Below, in pieces: positions 7,586 to 15,892 of a stretch of DNA of 64,000 nucleotides. The notes under the pieces are model-generated. The model saw only the letters and a list, made by a program, of their open reading frames with translations, made no database searches and was not told the origin of the DNA. Origin of the DNA: Actinomycetospora endophytica (GTDB lineage Bacteria; Actinomycetota; Actinomycetes; Mycobacteriales; Pseudonocardiaceae); contig NZ_JAJNDB010000003.1 in NCBI RefSeq assembly GCF_021026375.1, forward strand, positions 186,001 through 250,000. The letters are read 5' to 3'. The translations under genes and the position numbers were made by a program. Numbering within the stretch: position 1 is the stretch's first letter; every line of letters begins with the position of its first letter.

Positions 7586-8167
7586 ATGACCTCGCAGCGC
7601 GTCGACTCCGACGAGCATCCCGTCGGCCTGCTCGACTTCCTCCGCCGGCACGACGCCTCCGTCCAGGTGCTCGTGACCATGTTCGGTCACGCCTACGGCG
7701 CGTCCCCGCCGGAGGTCTTCCTGCTCACCCGCGCGGCGGTGCACAGCACCTGGGCCGAGCTCGGCGCGCTGGACGAGAACGCCCGCATCCTCGAGATGGG
7801 GCTGCTGCTGACCCGGACCGCCCGCAGCCTCGGCGGGCACGCCGCGCCGTCGACCCACCGGCCGCGGCCCACCCTGCCCCCGGCCCCGCGGTCCGTGCTG
7901 GCGGCGCGGTCGTTCGAACCCGGCTGGCGTCATCCCGATCCGTGGCGCCTGCTCGCCGCGGACGAGGCCCGCCCGCTGCGGGCGCTGCGCCACCTCGATC
8001 CGCTCGCCCGGGACCTCGCCGTGCTGCGCTGGCTGGGGGTGCCCGGCGACCGTGCGGCGCCCGAGCTCGGACTGCCGGTGCCCGGGTTCGCCGGTCGCCT
8101 CGACGACGCCATGCGGCAGTGGGCCGCCGTGGTGGCGGCCGCCGACCCGGGGACCGCCGACCGGTGA
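7586..8167 (+). CDS. hypothetical protein coupled to sigma factor
   Basis: Predicted protein of 193 aa that I do not recognise. The first half is helical ('PVGLLDFLRRHDASVQVLVTMFGHAYG'), followed by a Pro-rich linker near residue 95 and a C-terminal helical part ('LARDLAVLRWLGVPGDRAAPELGLPVPGFAGRL') that loosely recalls a sigma region 4 helix-turn-helix without its DNA-contact residues. Start ATG 7586 is chosen because the frame upstream is low-complexity. Its TGA overlaps the GTG of the sigma gene by 4 bp, so the two are made together. It could be a sigma regulator or partner; that is inferred from position only. Confidence 0.6.
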   Translation: MTSQRVDSDEHPVGLLDFLRRHDASVQVLVTMFGHAYGASPPEVFLLTRAAVHSTWAELGALDENARILEMGLLLTRTARSLGGHAAPSTHRPRPTLPPAPRSVLAARSFEPGWRHPDPWRLLAADEARPLRALRHLDPLARDLAVLRWLGVPGDRAAPELGLPVPGFAGRLDDAMRQWAAVVAAADPGTADR

Positions 8168-9060
8168 GCGGTGACCAGATGGACCCCCGCGACCTCGACC
8201 GGCTCGTCGCGTCCGCGCTCGCCGGTGAGCGCGGCGCGATGGACACCCTGCTGCGCATCCTGCGTCCGCTGGTGGTGCGGTACTGCCGCAGCCGCCTCGG
8301 CGGGTACGACCGGGTCAACGCCACCCCCGACGACGTCGCCCAGGAGGTCTGCCTCGCGGTCCTGCGGGCTCTGCCCGGCTACCAGGACCAGGGCCGGCCG
8401 TTCCTCGCGTTCGTCTACGGGATCGCCCAGCACAAGGTCGTCGACGCGCACCGCGCCGCCGGCCGGGACCGGTCCGACCCCGTCGACGAGCTCCCCGAGG
8501 GCGAGGACCTCCACGACGGCCCGGAGCAGCACGCCCTCGCGGCCGCCGACTCGAACGAGATGGCCGCGCTGATGGGCGAGCTGCCCGAGAAACAGCGGGA
8601 GGTGCTCCGCCTGCGCGTCGTCGTCGGCCTGTCCGCCGAGGAGACCGCGGAGGCCGTGGGGTCCACCGCCGGAGCCGTGCGGGTCGCCCAGCACCGGGCC
8701 CTGACGAAGCTCCGCCAGCTGATCACCGAGCGGGGCCTGGCGCCGCCCTCGTCGCCCGACCCCGCCGACGACGCCCCTCGCCGCCGGGGCGGCAGCCGCG
8801 GGCCCCGCCGGCCGGCGCACGCCCGCCCCGAGGAGCCCGCGGTCCCGGTGCCGGACTGGCAGGCGGCCCCGCGCACCGGCGACATCGCGCTGGACCGCCT
8901 GCTCGATCTCGCCGACGCCCACGTCGCGGGCGTGGCCCGCGACGCCGAGCCGCGCACCGGCCCCGTCGGGGTCACCGACCGCACGGACCAGCAGCGCCGG
9001 ATCGACGCCGAGGACGCCCGCATGGCCGGGGCCGCCCGCCGCTTCCGCGGCGGGGCGTGA
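8164..9060 (+). CDS. RNA polymerase sigma-70 family factor (SigD/ShbA-like)
   Basis: Protein of 298 aa. Sigma region 2 is at about 23-100, with 'PDDVAQEVCLAVLRALPGYQ' and 'PFLAFVYGIAQHKVVDAHR'. Region 4 is at about 132-186, with 'LPEKQREVLRLRVVVGLSAEETAEAVGSTAGAVRVAQHRAL'. This wording is closest to the group SigD (mycobacteria)/ShbA (streptomycetes), which transcribe housekeeping sigma or stringent-response targets. A C-terminal extension of about 108 residues, Pro/Arg-rich then acidic-helical, is not part of the sigma fold. GTG 8164 overlaps the upstream stop; ATG 8179 is possible. No anti-sigma gene follows; the next gene converges. Confidence 0.85.
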   Translation: MSGDQMDPRDLDRLVASALAGERGAMDTLLRILRPLVVRYCRSRLGGYDRVNATPDDVAQEVCLAVLRALPGYQDQGRPFLAFVYGIAQHKVVDAHRAAGRDRSDPVDELPEGEDLHDGPEQHALAAADSNEMAALMGELPEKQREVLRLRVVVGLSAEETAEAVGSTAGAVRVAQHRALTKLRQLITERGLAPPSSPDPADDAPRRRGGSRGPRRPAHARPEEPAVPVPDWQAAPRTGDIALDRLLDLADAHVAGVARDAEPRTGPVGVTDRTDQQRRIDAEDARMAGAARRFRGGA

Positions 9061-9074
9061 CCCGACGTCGTGAC

Positions 9075-10316
9075 TCAGTAGGCCGGTCGCAGCGGGAAGC
9101 CGGAGCGGCCGCGGTCGTCCAGCTTGACCCCGAGCACCTGGTGGAGCTGGATGTTGTTGAGGTCGAACCCGACCGCGCACGCGGGCATGTAGAGGTTCCA
9201 CACCCGGGCCCGGCCCTGGCCCGCCTCGGCGACGCACTCGTCCCAGTTCGCCTCGAGGTTGGCCGTCCACGCCTTGAGCGTCTTGGAGTAGTGCTCGCGC
9301 AGGTTCTCCTCGTGGCGGATCTCGAACCCGGCGCCGTTCATCCTCGAGATGAGGAAGCCCGCGGGCAGCAGCTCGCCGTCGGGGAAGACGTAGCGGTCGA
9401 TGAACGGGTCCGCGTGCGAGCGGTGCCGGGCGTCGGGCCGGGTGATGCAGTGGTTGAGCAGCCGGCCGCCCGTGCGCAGCTTCGAGTACAGGAACGAGAA
9501 GTACGACTTGAGCTGCGCCCGTCCGATGTGCTCGGTGAGCCCGATCGAGCTGACGGCGTCGAACTCGCCCTCGGGCACGTCGCGGTAGTCGCAGTGCCGG
9601 ATCTCGACGAGGTCGGACAGGCCGCGGCGGGCGACCTCCTTCTGCGCCCACAGCGCCTGGTCCCGGGAGAGCGTCACGCCGAGGGCCTGGACGCCGTGGT
9701 GCTCGGCGGCGTGCATCGACATCTGGCCCCAGCCGCACCCGACGTCGAGCAGGCGCATCCCCGGCTTCAGCGCGAGCTTGTCCGCCACCAGCGCGTGCTT
9801 GGCGAACTGCGCCTCCTCCAGCGTCGCGGTCTCGCTCGGGTACGCGGCGCACGTGTAGGCCATCGACGGGCCGAGGACCAGCTCGTAGAAGCGGTTCGAC
9901 ACGTCGTAGTGGTGGGCGATCGCCTCGGCGTCGCGGGCCTTCGAGTGCATCCAGCCGTGCTGGCGGTGCTCCTGCGGCGGCGGCGCGAGGTTGCGGTGGC
10001 GCATCCGGACCGGGGCGAGCTTCAGCGCCGTCGTCGCGAGCGTCGCGGGCGACACGTCGGAGATGGTCAGCTCGCTCATCGCGGTCAGCGCGGTGTACAG
10101 GTCACCGTCGACGTCGAGGTGGCCGGACACGTACGCCCGGGCGAGCCCGAGGGTGTTCGGCGAGCCGGCCAGGTAGGCCAGCGCCGTCTCGGTCCGGATC
10201 TCGATCTCGGCGACGGAGCCGGCGCCGGTGGGCGTCGAGACACTTCCGTCGTAGGCGCGGACGGTGATCGGGGCGTCCTCCCCCAGCACCGGCCGGAACA
10301 GCTCGGCGACTCCCAC
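9075..10316 (-). CDS. cyclopropane/10-methyl fatty acid synthase-type methyltransferase
   Basis: SAM-dependent methyltransferase of 413 aa in the cyclopropane-fatty-acyl-phospholipid synthase family. The N-terminal lipid-binding domain comes first, then 'HHYDVSNRFYELVLGPSMAYTCA', the SAM motif LLDVGCGWG (189-197), 'ALGVTLSRDQ', 'IGLTEHIG' with the conserved Glu, and 'RYVFPDGEL'. It methylates or cyclopropanates the double bond of oleoyl chains in membrane phospholipids. It is encoded 29 nt after an FAD-dependent oxidoreductase. From memory, such pairs (BfaB/BfaA, TmsB/TmsA) make 10-methyl (tuberculostearic-type) fatty acids, which I take as the likely product. Start GTG 10316 follows a strong GGAGGAG. 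Confidence 0.88.
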   Translation of the reverse strand: MGVAELFRPVLGEDAPITVRAYDGSVSTPTGAGSVAEIEIRTETALAYLAGSPNTLGLARAYVSGHLDVDGDLYTALTAMSELTISDVSPATLATTALKLAPVRMRHRNLAPPPQEHRQHGWMHSKARDAEAIAHHYDVSNRFYELVLGPSMAYTCAAYPSETATLEEAQFAKHALVADKLALKPGMRLLDVGCGWGQMSMHAAEHHGVQALGVTLSRDQALWAQKEVARRGLSDLVEIRHCDYRDVPEGEFDAVSSIGLTEHIGRAQLKSYFSFLYSKLRTGGRLLNHCITRPDARHRSHADPFIDRYVFPDGELLPAGFLISRMNGAGFEIRHEENLREHYSKTLKAWTANLEANWDECVAEAGQGRARVWNLYMPACAVGFDLNNIQLHQVLGVKLDDRGRSGFPLRPAY

Positions 10317-10345
10317 GGCTCCTCCTCGTTCTCCCAGTTGCGGCG

Positions 10346-11755
10346 TCAGCCGGTGACGCACTTGGTGTAGAGATCCGGCAGCCGTCCCGCCGGGTCGTAG
10401 CGGGCCTTCAGGCGGCGGTAGGCCTCGCCGCCGTAGAGGGCGTCGAACTCCTCGCGGCTGTAGCTCGAGGTCGAGTACAGCGATTTGTGGCCGTCGAGCT
10501 CCATGAGCTTCTGCTCGATCAGGCGGTTGTGGTGGTCCGGAGCCATGCCCTCGGTCAGCAGGGCGTCCGACCAGAAGCCGACGTTGACGTAGGTCGTCCC
10601 CGGCTCCAGCGGGTACAGCGGCCAGGTCCGGGGGCCGGAGCCGGTGTCGCGCAGGCGCAGCGGGCACACCCAGACCGGCGAGATGCCGATCTCGGCGTGG
10701 AAGAACTCGAGGAACTCCGCGAGCCGGTCCGCCGGCACCTCGACGTCCTGGATGATCGGCTCCACGCCGGCCGCACCGGTCATCCGCGTCTGGATGCGCT
10801 CGGAGAGCCCGAAGCGTCGGTCGAGGGCGACGAGCCGGCGGTAGACGTCGGAGCGCCGGTAGCGGCCGGGCCAGAACCGGCGCACCAGCGGGTGCTGCAC
10901 CCCGAGCGCCCGCGAGCACCAGAACCAGTCGGTGTCCCAGCGCCACAGGTAGTCGTGGATGCTCAGGTGGTCGGCCTCGTCCGCATCGGCCAGCCGCGCG
11001 ATCGAGCGGTAGTAGACGTGCTGGCCGGTGTAGTCCGAGAGCTCCGGCGCCTCGTCGACCATCCGGCCCAGCGTCAGGAACTGCTCGGGGCGTCCGGACG
11101 CGGTCTCGGAGGGCCCGAAGACGGTGCCGTCGACGAAGTCGACCGCCTCGCCGTCGTACGAGCGTTCCGCGGCGATCACGTCGACGGCCTTCGCGAGCGC
11201 GGACGCGTCGTCGAAGCGGAGGTGCCGCAGCCGTACGAACGGCCGCACCGGCGCGAGCTCGATGCGCAGCGCCACCGCGTAGCCGAGGGTGCCGTAGGAG
11301 TTGGCGAGCCCGGCCCACAGGTCGGCGGCGTCGTTGTCCGGGGTGGCGGTGACGATCTCGCCCGCACCGGTCAGCACGTCCGCCGAGAGCACCGACTCGT
11401 GCGGCAGCCCGTCGCGGAACGACGTCGACTCGATGCCGAGCCCGACGACGGCGCCCCCGAGCGTGATCGTCTTGAGCTGCGGGACCACCAGCGGCATCAG
11501 CCCGTGCGGCAGCGTGGCCGCCACGAGGTCCTCGTAGGTGGTCATGCCCCCGACGTCGGCGGTGTGCGCTTCGGGATCGACGTGCAGCACTCGATCGAGA
11601 CCGTCTACCTCGAGCCCGCCCCGGCCGTCACGGAACCGGAAGAGGTTCGACGTCTTCTTCTTCAACCGCACCGGGGCGTCGGCGGGCAGCGCCGCCAACC
11701 GAGCTCGTGCTGCTGCCACTGCCCCTTCGTGCGCAGCACTCCGAGCCACCGTCAT
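10346..11755 (-). CDS. FAD-binding oxidoreductase (10-methylene fatty acyl reductase type)
   Basis: Protein of 469 aa of the PCMH/VAO flavoprotein superfamily, DHCR24-like branch. The FAD domain includes 'TADVGGMTTYEDLVAATLPHG', 'VPQLKTITLGGAVVGLGIE' and 'NSYGTLGYAVALRI'; the C-terminal substrate domain ends in 'RYDPAGRLPDLYTKCV'. It is expected to reduce the 10-methylene intermediate left by the downstream methyltransferase with NADPH, giving a 10-methyl branch; that role is inferred from the pair. Start ATG 11755 is preceded by GGCGAG; the frame continues upstream only through low-complexity sequence. Promoter sequences lie between it and the divergent LigD-like gene. Confidence 0.85.
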   Translation of the reverse strand: MTVARSAAHEGAVAAARARLAALPADAPVRLKKKTSNLFRFRDGRGGLEVDGLDRVLHVDPEAHTADVGGMTTYEDLVAATLPHGLMPLVVPQLKTITLGGAVVGLGIESTSFRDGLPHESVLSADVLTGAGEIVTATPDNDAADLWAGLANSYGTLGYAVALRIELAPVRPFVRLRHLRFDDASALAKAVDVIAAERSYDGEAVDFVDGTVFGPSETASGRPEQFLTLGRMVDEAPELSDYTGQHVYYRSIARLADADEADHLSIHDYLWRWDTDWFWCSRALGVQHPLVRRFWPGRYRRSDVYRRLVALDRRFGLSERIQTRMTGAAGVEPIIQDVEVPADRLAEFLEFFHAEIGISPVWVCPLRLRDTGSGPRTWPLYPLEPGTTYVNVGFWSDALLTEGMAPDHHNRLIEQKLMELDGHKSLYSTSSYSREEFDALYGGEAYRRLKARYDPAGRLPDLYTKCVTG

Positions 11756-11906
11756 CTCGCCACCCCTGCTCGCGCGGCGTCGGCTCCCCGGCACCGATCG
11801 GTTGTCCGGGACCGCAGCGTATGCCCGCATCGGACGGGTGGCACGGGGCTCGGCAGTGGGATCCTTCACCGTGGTGGTACATCCAGTCCGGACGAGAGGG
11901 GAAGGA

Positions 11907-13334
11907 ATGGGTGAGCTCGGGACGTATCGGGCCAAACGGGATCCCGGGCGCACGCCGGAGCCGTTCGGCGAGGTCGGCGGGACCGACACGAACGCCGGGG
12001 GGCGCTTCGTCGTCCAGGAGCACCATGCCCGCCGGCTGCACTACGACGTGCGCCTCGAGCGCGGCGGCGTGCTGGTGTGCTGGGCGGTGCCCAAGGGGCT
12101 GCCGGAGAAGCCCGGCACCCCGCGCCTCGCGGTCCACACCGAGGACCACCCGCTCGAGTACCTCGACTTCCACGGCGACATCCCGAAGGGCGAGTACGGC
12201 GGCGGGAGCATGACCGTCTGGGACTCGGGGACCTACGAGACCGAGAAGTGGAGCGACGACGAGGTCGCGGTCACGCTGCGCGGGGAGCGGGTCGACGGGC
12301 GCTTCGTGTTCTTCCGGCCGGCGCGCAACGACGACCCGAAGGACTGGCTGGTCACCCGCCGCGTCGACGACGGGAGCACGGCGAAGGAGCGCTCCGCCGG
12401 AGCCGTCCAGTCCCCGCGGGTGTCGGTCGGCGGTCGGGCGATGAAGCTCTCGAACCTGGACAAGGAGCTCTACCCGGGGGCGGGCGGGCTGGGGACCAAG
12501 AACGCGGTCATCGACTACTACGCCCGCGTCGCCGACACGCTGCTCCCCCACCTCGCCGGCCGCCCGGTGACGCTGCGGCGCTTCCCGGACGGCATCGAGG
12601 CCGAGTCGTTCTACGAGAAGAACGCGGGACGCAACGCCCCGTCCTGGCTGCGCACCGTGGTCGTGCCCACGCCCGGCTCCTCGCGCGGGAGCTCGAGCGC
12701 GTCGTTCGTCGTGGTCGAGGAGCTCGCCGCGCTCGTCTACCTCGCCAACCTCGCCGTCCTCGAGCTCCACGTCCCGCAGTGGCGGGTCGACGCCGAGGAC
12801 CACCCGCTGCCGCCCGACGAGCTCGTCTTCGACCTCGACCCCGGCCCCGGCACGGGCCTCCTCGAGTGCGCCGCCGTGGCGCGGCGCATCCGGGCGCGGC
12901 TCGACGACGACGGCCTCGTCGCGAGCGTGAAGACCAGCGGCTCGAAGGGCATGCAGATGACGGCGTCGGTCGAGCTCGGTCCCGACGCCGAGGCGTCGTC
13001 GACCTCCGAGTACGCCAAGCGCGTCGCCGAGGCGCTGGCGCGGGAGACCCCCGGGTCCGTCACGGCGGTCATGGCGAAGGAGCGCCGGCGCGGGAAGGTG
13101 TTCGTCGACTGGAGCCAGAACAACACCGCGAAGACCACCGTGGCGCCGTACTCGCTGCGGGCGCGGGCGGCCGACGGGGCTCCGACGGTGTCCACGCCGC
13201 TGACGTGGGCCGAGGTGGAGGAGTGCACCGATGCCACGGAGCTGGTGTTCTCGCCGGAGGAGGTGCTCGCGCGGATCGCCGAGCACGGAGACCTCTACGC
13301 GTCGGCGCTGTCGGACGGGGCGCCGCTGCCGTGA
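11907..13334 (+). CDS. LigD-like 3'-phosphoesterase-polymerase (no ligase domain)
   Basis: Protein of 475 aa with two LigD modules. The 3'-phosphoesterase module (about 1-165) shows 'QEHHARRLHYDVRLE' (37-51), 'HTEDHPLEYLDFHGDIPKGEYGGG' and 'WLVTRR', including the catalytic His/Asp set. The primase-polymerase module (about 178-475) begins 'KLSNLDKELYP' and carries the metal pair FDLDPGPG (Asp309, Asp311). No ATP-dependent ligase domain follows. In bacterial NHEJ, LigD trims and fills DNA ends with Ku; this split version would need a separate ligase. Ku is not in the window. ATG 11907 follows GGGAAGGA. Upstream in-frame codons overlap the divergent oxidoreductase and are ignored. Confidence 0.9.
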   Translation: MGELGTYRAKRDPGRTPEPFGEVGGTDTNAGGRFVVQEHHARRLHYDVRLERGGVLVCWAVPKGLPEKPGTPRLAVHTEDHPLEYLDFHGDIPKGEYGGGSMTVWDSGTYETEKWSDDEVAVTLRGERVDGRFVFFRPARNDDPKDWLVTRRVDDGSTAKERSAGAVQSPRVSVGGRAMKLSNLDKELYPGAGGLGTKNAVIDYYARVADTLLPHLAGRPVTLRRFPDGIEAESFYEKNAGRNAPSWLRTVVVPTPGSSRGSSSASFVVVEELAALVYLANLAVLELHVPQWRVDAEDHPLPPDELVFDLDPGPGTGLLECAAVARRIRARLDDDGLVASVKTSGSKGMQMTASVELGPDAEASSTSEYAKRVAEALARETPGSVTAVMAKERRRGKVFVDWSQNNTAKTTVAPYSLRARAADGAPTVSTPLTWAEVEECTDATELVFSPEEVLARIAEHGDLYASALSDGAPLP

Positions 13335-13415
13335 GGCAGCGGGTGACCGGGCCCAGCAACTCCGGAGACCTCACCGGTGCGGCCCGGTGCGCCGCTGCCG
13401 GGTGACCGGCGTCGG

Positions 13416-14228
13416 TCAGCCGCCGCCCAGCAGCCCGCCCGCCGTGCGGGCGACACCATTGACCACGCTGCCGCCGGTCTCGACGAGACCGCCGACGAGT
13501 CCCTGCTGTTGGCCCCCGGAGGACCCGCCCGACGACCCTCCGGACGGCTTCGACGGGGCCTTGGGCGAGCTCGACGGCGCCTTCGAGGCCGGCGCCGTCG
13601 TCGTCCTTGTGGCCGACCGGCCCTGCTCGGTGGACGTGGTCGGGGTGGCCGAGCGCGGGGTGGTGGTGGTCTTCGTCGTGGTGCTCGGCGTGAGCGTCGG
13701 CGTCGCCCGGACGACCGCGGCGGGCACGGCCCTCACGGGGACGATCGGCTCGGCGGCGGCCGGCGGCGCCACCACCTGCGGCGCGCCGACCTGCGGTGCG
13801 GCGAACACCCCCGCCGTCGCCGGGTCGGTCCCCGCGGCCCCGGGCGCGGCCTGGACGGTGCCCGAGCCGGCGTCGCGTCCGGAGCTCCCGCCGGCCCCGT
13901 TCCCGGGCAGCGGGCCGGGCGAGCCGGCCGTGTAGGTGTCGACGCGGGGCAACGGGTCACCGGAGTGGTCGTTGGCCAGCGAGGTGATGGCGAGCGGGAC
14001 CGCGGTGGCCGCGGCGGCGACCGACACGATCGCGAGGCCCCAGCCCCGGAGCCGGCTCGGCCCGCCCCCCGCGGTGTGGCGGTGCCGGGTGAACGACGAC
14101 GCGGGCAGACTCGCCGGGACGGAGGTCGGGGCGCCCGCCTCGTCGAGGTGGCGCTGCGCCCACGTGGGGAGCCCGGAGTCGGCCGACGAGGACCCACTCC
14201 GTGAGCGCCCGTGCCGCGACCGCGCCAT
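13416..14228 (-). CDS. membrane-anchored Ser/Thr/Pro-rich protein
   Basis: Protein of 270 aa with no recognised domain. A basic cytoplasmic N-terminus (1-67) precedes one transmembrane helix (about 68-88, 'GLAIVSVAAAATAVPLAITSLA'). A long extracytoplasmic low-complexity region follows, rich in Pro, Ala, Thr and Ser, with a Ser/Thr/Lys stretch and a glycine-serine linker, ending in 'GGLVETGGSVVNGVARTAGGLLGGG'. The composition suggests a cell-envelope spacer or mucin-like protein, possibly O-mannosylated; that is inference. ATG 14228 follows GGGGGACGG. It converges on the LigD-like gene and is divergent from the GDPD gene. Confidence 0.65.
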   Translation of the reverse strand: MARSRHGRSRSGSSSADSGLPTWAQRHLDEAGAPTSVPASLPASSFTRHRHTAGGGPSRLRGWGLAIVSVAAAATAVPLAITSLANDHSGDPLPRVDTYTAGSPGPLPGNGAGGSSGRDAGSGTVQAAPGAAGTDPATAGVFAAPQVGAPQVVAPPAAAEPIVPVRAVPAAVVRATPTLTPSTTTKTTTTPRSATPTTSTEQGRSATRTTTAPASKAPSSSPKAPSKPSGGSSGGSSGGQQQGLVGGLVETGGSVVNGVARTAGGLLGGG

Positions 14229-14481
14229 CCGTCCCCCGTATCCGCCTCCGCTGGTGACTGACCGGACACTACTCCATGTGTCGTATCCCCCCAAGGTGGC
14301 CACGGAGTGACGTCTGATCATCGTCGTACGGTTTCGATCACGGTTTGTCGTCGCGCCGTGATCGCAATCGGGCGAATATCGGTCCATGTGGGGGTCGCTG
14401 ACCGTGTCGGGGATCTCCTGGTCGCGTGACGGCCGCGGCGTGGACACCCGCGCGACGCCGCCGTCGGGCACACTGCGGCCC

Positions 14482-15288
14482 GTGATCCCGGTCGCGCGCA
14501 GTCATCCGTATCTCGCCGCTTCCAGGCCACGGGCCTTCGCGCACCGCGGGTGGCACGTCGGGGATCTCGCCGGCCTCGAGAACACGCTGGCGGCGTTCCG
14601 ACGCGCCCGCGACGAGGGCTACTCGTACGTCGAGACCGATGTGCACGCCACCCGCGACGGGGTCCTCGTCGTGCACCACGACGCCACGCTGCGCCGCGTC
14701 GCCGGCCACCCGGGCGTGCTGCGCGCCATGGAGTGGGCCGACGTGGCGCCGGTGCGCGTGCGCGGGCGGGAGAAGCTCCCCCGCCTGGAGGAGGCGCTGG
14801 AGGCCCTGCCGGGGATGCGCTTCAACGTCGACCTCAAGTCCCCCGGCGCCCTGCGGCCCATGCTCGAACTGCTCGAGCGCGACGACGTCGCCGAGCGCGT
14901 GGCCGTGGCCAGCACCGACGAGGGCAGGCTGCGGGCGGTGCGGCAACGGTTCGGGGACCGCGTCGTCACCGGCGTGTCCGCGCGGGCGGCGCTGTCGCTG
15001 CGGACCCGCTCGGTGCTGCCGCGGGCTATCTCGCGCCACGTGCCGGTCGGCGGGGACCTCGCACAGCTCCCGGTGCGCTTCGGCGGGCTGCCGGTCGTCG
15101 ACGCCACCAGCCTGCGGGCCGCCCACGCTGCCGGCCTGGAGGTGCACGTGTGGACGGTCGACCGGGCCTCGGAGATGCACCGCCTGCTCGACCTCGGCGT
15201 CGACGGCCTCATGACCGACCGCCCGGACCTGCTCCGGGACGTGCTCGCGGTGCGCGGGGCGTGGGAGGCTGCTCCCCCGGCGGTGTGA
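14482..15288 (+). CDS. glycerophosphodiester phosphodiesterase
   Basis: GDPD-family enzyme of 268 aa, TIM-barrel fold. Motifs are 'AFAHRGWHVGDLAGLENTLAAF' (catalytic His, Arg and metal Glu), 'VETDVHATRDGVLVVHHDATLRRV' (metal Glu/Asp and second catalytic His), 'NVDLKS' and the C-terminal 'VHVWTVDRASEMHRLLDLGVDGLMTDRPDL'. It hydrolyses glycerophosphodiesters to glycerol-3-phosphate and an alcohol. I see no signal peptide from start GTG 14482, which fits a cytoplasmic enzyme. An ATG at 14386 is in frame but adds a stretch unlike the family. From memory, actinobacteria commonly carry a GDPD gene close to rbpA, as here. Confidence 0.88.
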   Translation: MIPVARSHPYLAASRPRAFAHRGWHVGDLAGLENTLAAFRRARDEGYSYVETDVHATRDGVLVVHHDATLRRVAGHPGVLRAMEWADVAPVRVRGREKLPRLEEALEALPGMRFNVDLKSPGALRPMLELLERDDVAERVAVASTDEGRLRAVRQRFGDRVVTGVSARAALSLRTRSVLPRAISRHVPVGGDLAQLPVRFGGLPVVDATSLRAAHAAGLEVHVWTVDRASEMHRLLDLGVDGLMTDRPDLLRDVLAVRGAWEAAPPAV

Positions 15289-15405
15289 TCTGTGCCGACC
15301 TCGGGTAACACACTCGTGAACACGTCGATGTGTGCCAGGGGTCGGATACGATCGCGCGTTGCATCGCGTGAGTCGGGTCACGACCACGTGTCCGACGAGT
15401 GTCAC

Positions 15406-15432
15406 GGGAACGAACCGGGCCCGTCGGGCGTT
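15406..15432 (+). promoter_or_regulatory. SigR/SigH-type promoter of rbpA
   Basis: GGGAAC (15406-15411) is separated by exactly 18 nt from GTT (15430-15432). That matches the GGAA(T/C)-N18-GTT pattern of promoters read by the thiol-stress sigma SigR (Streptomyces)/SigH (mycobacteria). Streptomyces rbpA is known to be under SigR control. The element is 70 bp before ATG 15502. A TACGAT box at 15347-15352 may be a second, housekeeping -10. Confidence 0.6.
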
Positions 15433-15501
15433 GGGACCTGAGCGTCGCCGACGGATCCGTCCGGGAGCGGCGCGCACGCAGTCGAGGAAAGGACAGCATT
15501 C

Positions 15502-15846
15502 ATGGCCGACCGCGTCCTCCGTGGAAGCCGCCTCGGAGCCGTCAGCTACGAGACCGACCGCGACCACGACCTCGCCCCCCGTCGCTCCTTCGCCTACCGG
15601 TGCCCCAAGGGACACGACTTCGAGGTGCCCTTCTCCGACGACGCCGAGGCGCCGGTCGCGTGGGAGTGCCGCCTCCATGGCGAGGAGGGCAAGCGCATCG
15701 ACGGCACGGAGCCCGAGCAGAAGAAGAGCAAGCCGCCCAGGACCCACTGGGACATGCTGCTCGAGCGTCGTTCCGTGCCCGAGCTCGAGGAGCTCCTCGA
15801 CGAGCGCCTCGGACTCCTCAAGGAGCGCCGCTCCGAGAGCGCCTGA
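15502..15846 (+). CDS. rbpA: RNA polymerase-binding protein RbpA
   Basis: Protein of 114 aa, the usual RbpA length. It contains the N-terminal tail, the core domain with Cys34, His38, Cys56 and His59 ('YRCPKGHDFEVPF', 'AWECRLHG'), the basic linker 'EQKKSKPPRTHWDMLLERRS' and the C-terminal sigma-interacting helix 'PELEELLDERLGLLKERR'. RbpA binds RNA polymerase and group I/II sigma factors and stabilises the open complex. ATG 15502 follows AAAGGA. A SigR-like promoter lies upstream and a bidirectional hairpin terminator overlaps the intergenic space with the convergent mannosyltransferase gene. Confidence 0.97.
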   Translation: MADRVLRGSRLGAVSYETDRDHDLAPRRSFAYRCPKGHDFEVPFSDDAEAPVAWECRLHGEEGKRIDGTEPEQKKSKPPRTHWDMLLERRSVPELEELLDERLGLLKERRSESA

Positions 15847-15855
15847 CGTCGCTCG

Positions 15856-15892
15856 AACGCTCCGTCACTCCTGTCGGGTGGCGGAGCGTTTT
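15856..15892. terminator. bidirectional intrinsic terminator between rbpA and the DPM synthase
   Basis: Perfect 9-bp arms AACGCTCCG (15856-15864) and CGGAGCGTT (15882-15890), 17-nt loop, with TTTT at 15889-15892 on the plus strand. The loop contains the stop codon of the convergent minus-strand gene (15865-15867), so one hairpin can end both transcripts. Confidence 0.75.

Noticed and set aside
13340..13410. GGGTGACCGG direct repeats after the LigD-like gene
   Set aside because: Two short direct copies in a GC-rich gap, not inverted, with no hairpin; no feature can be claimed.
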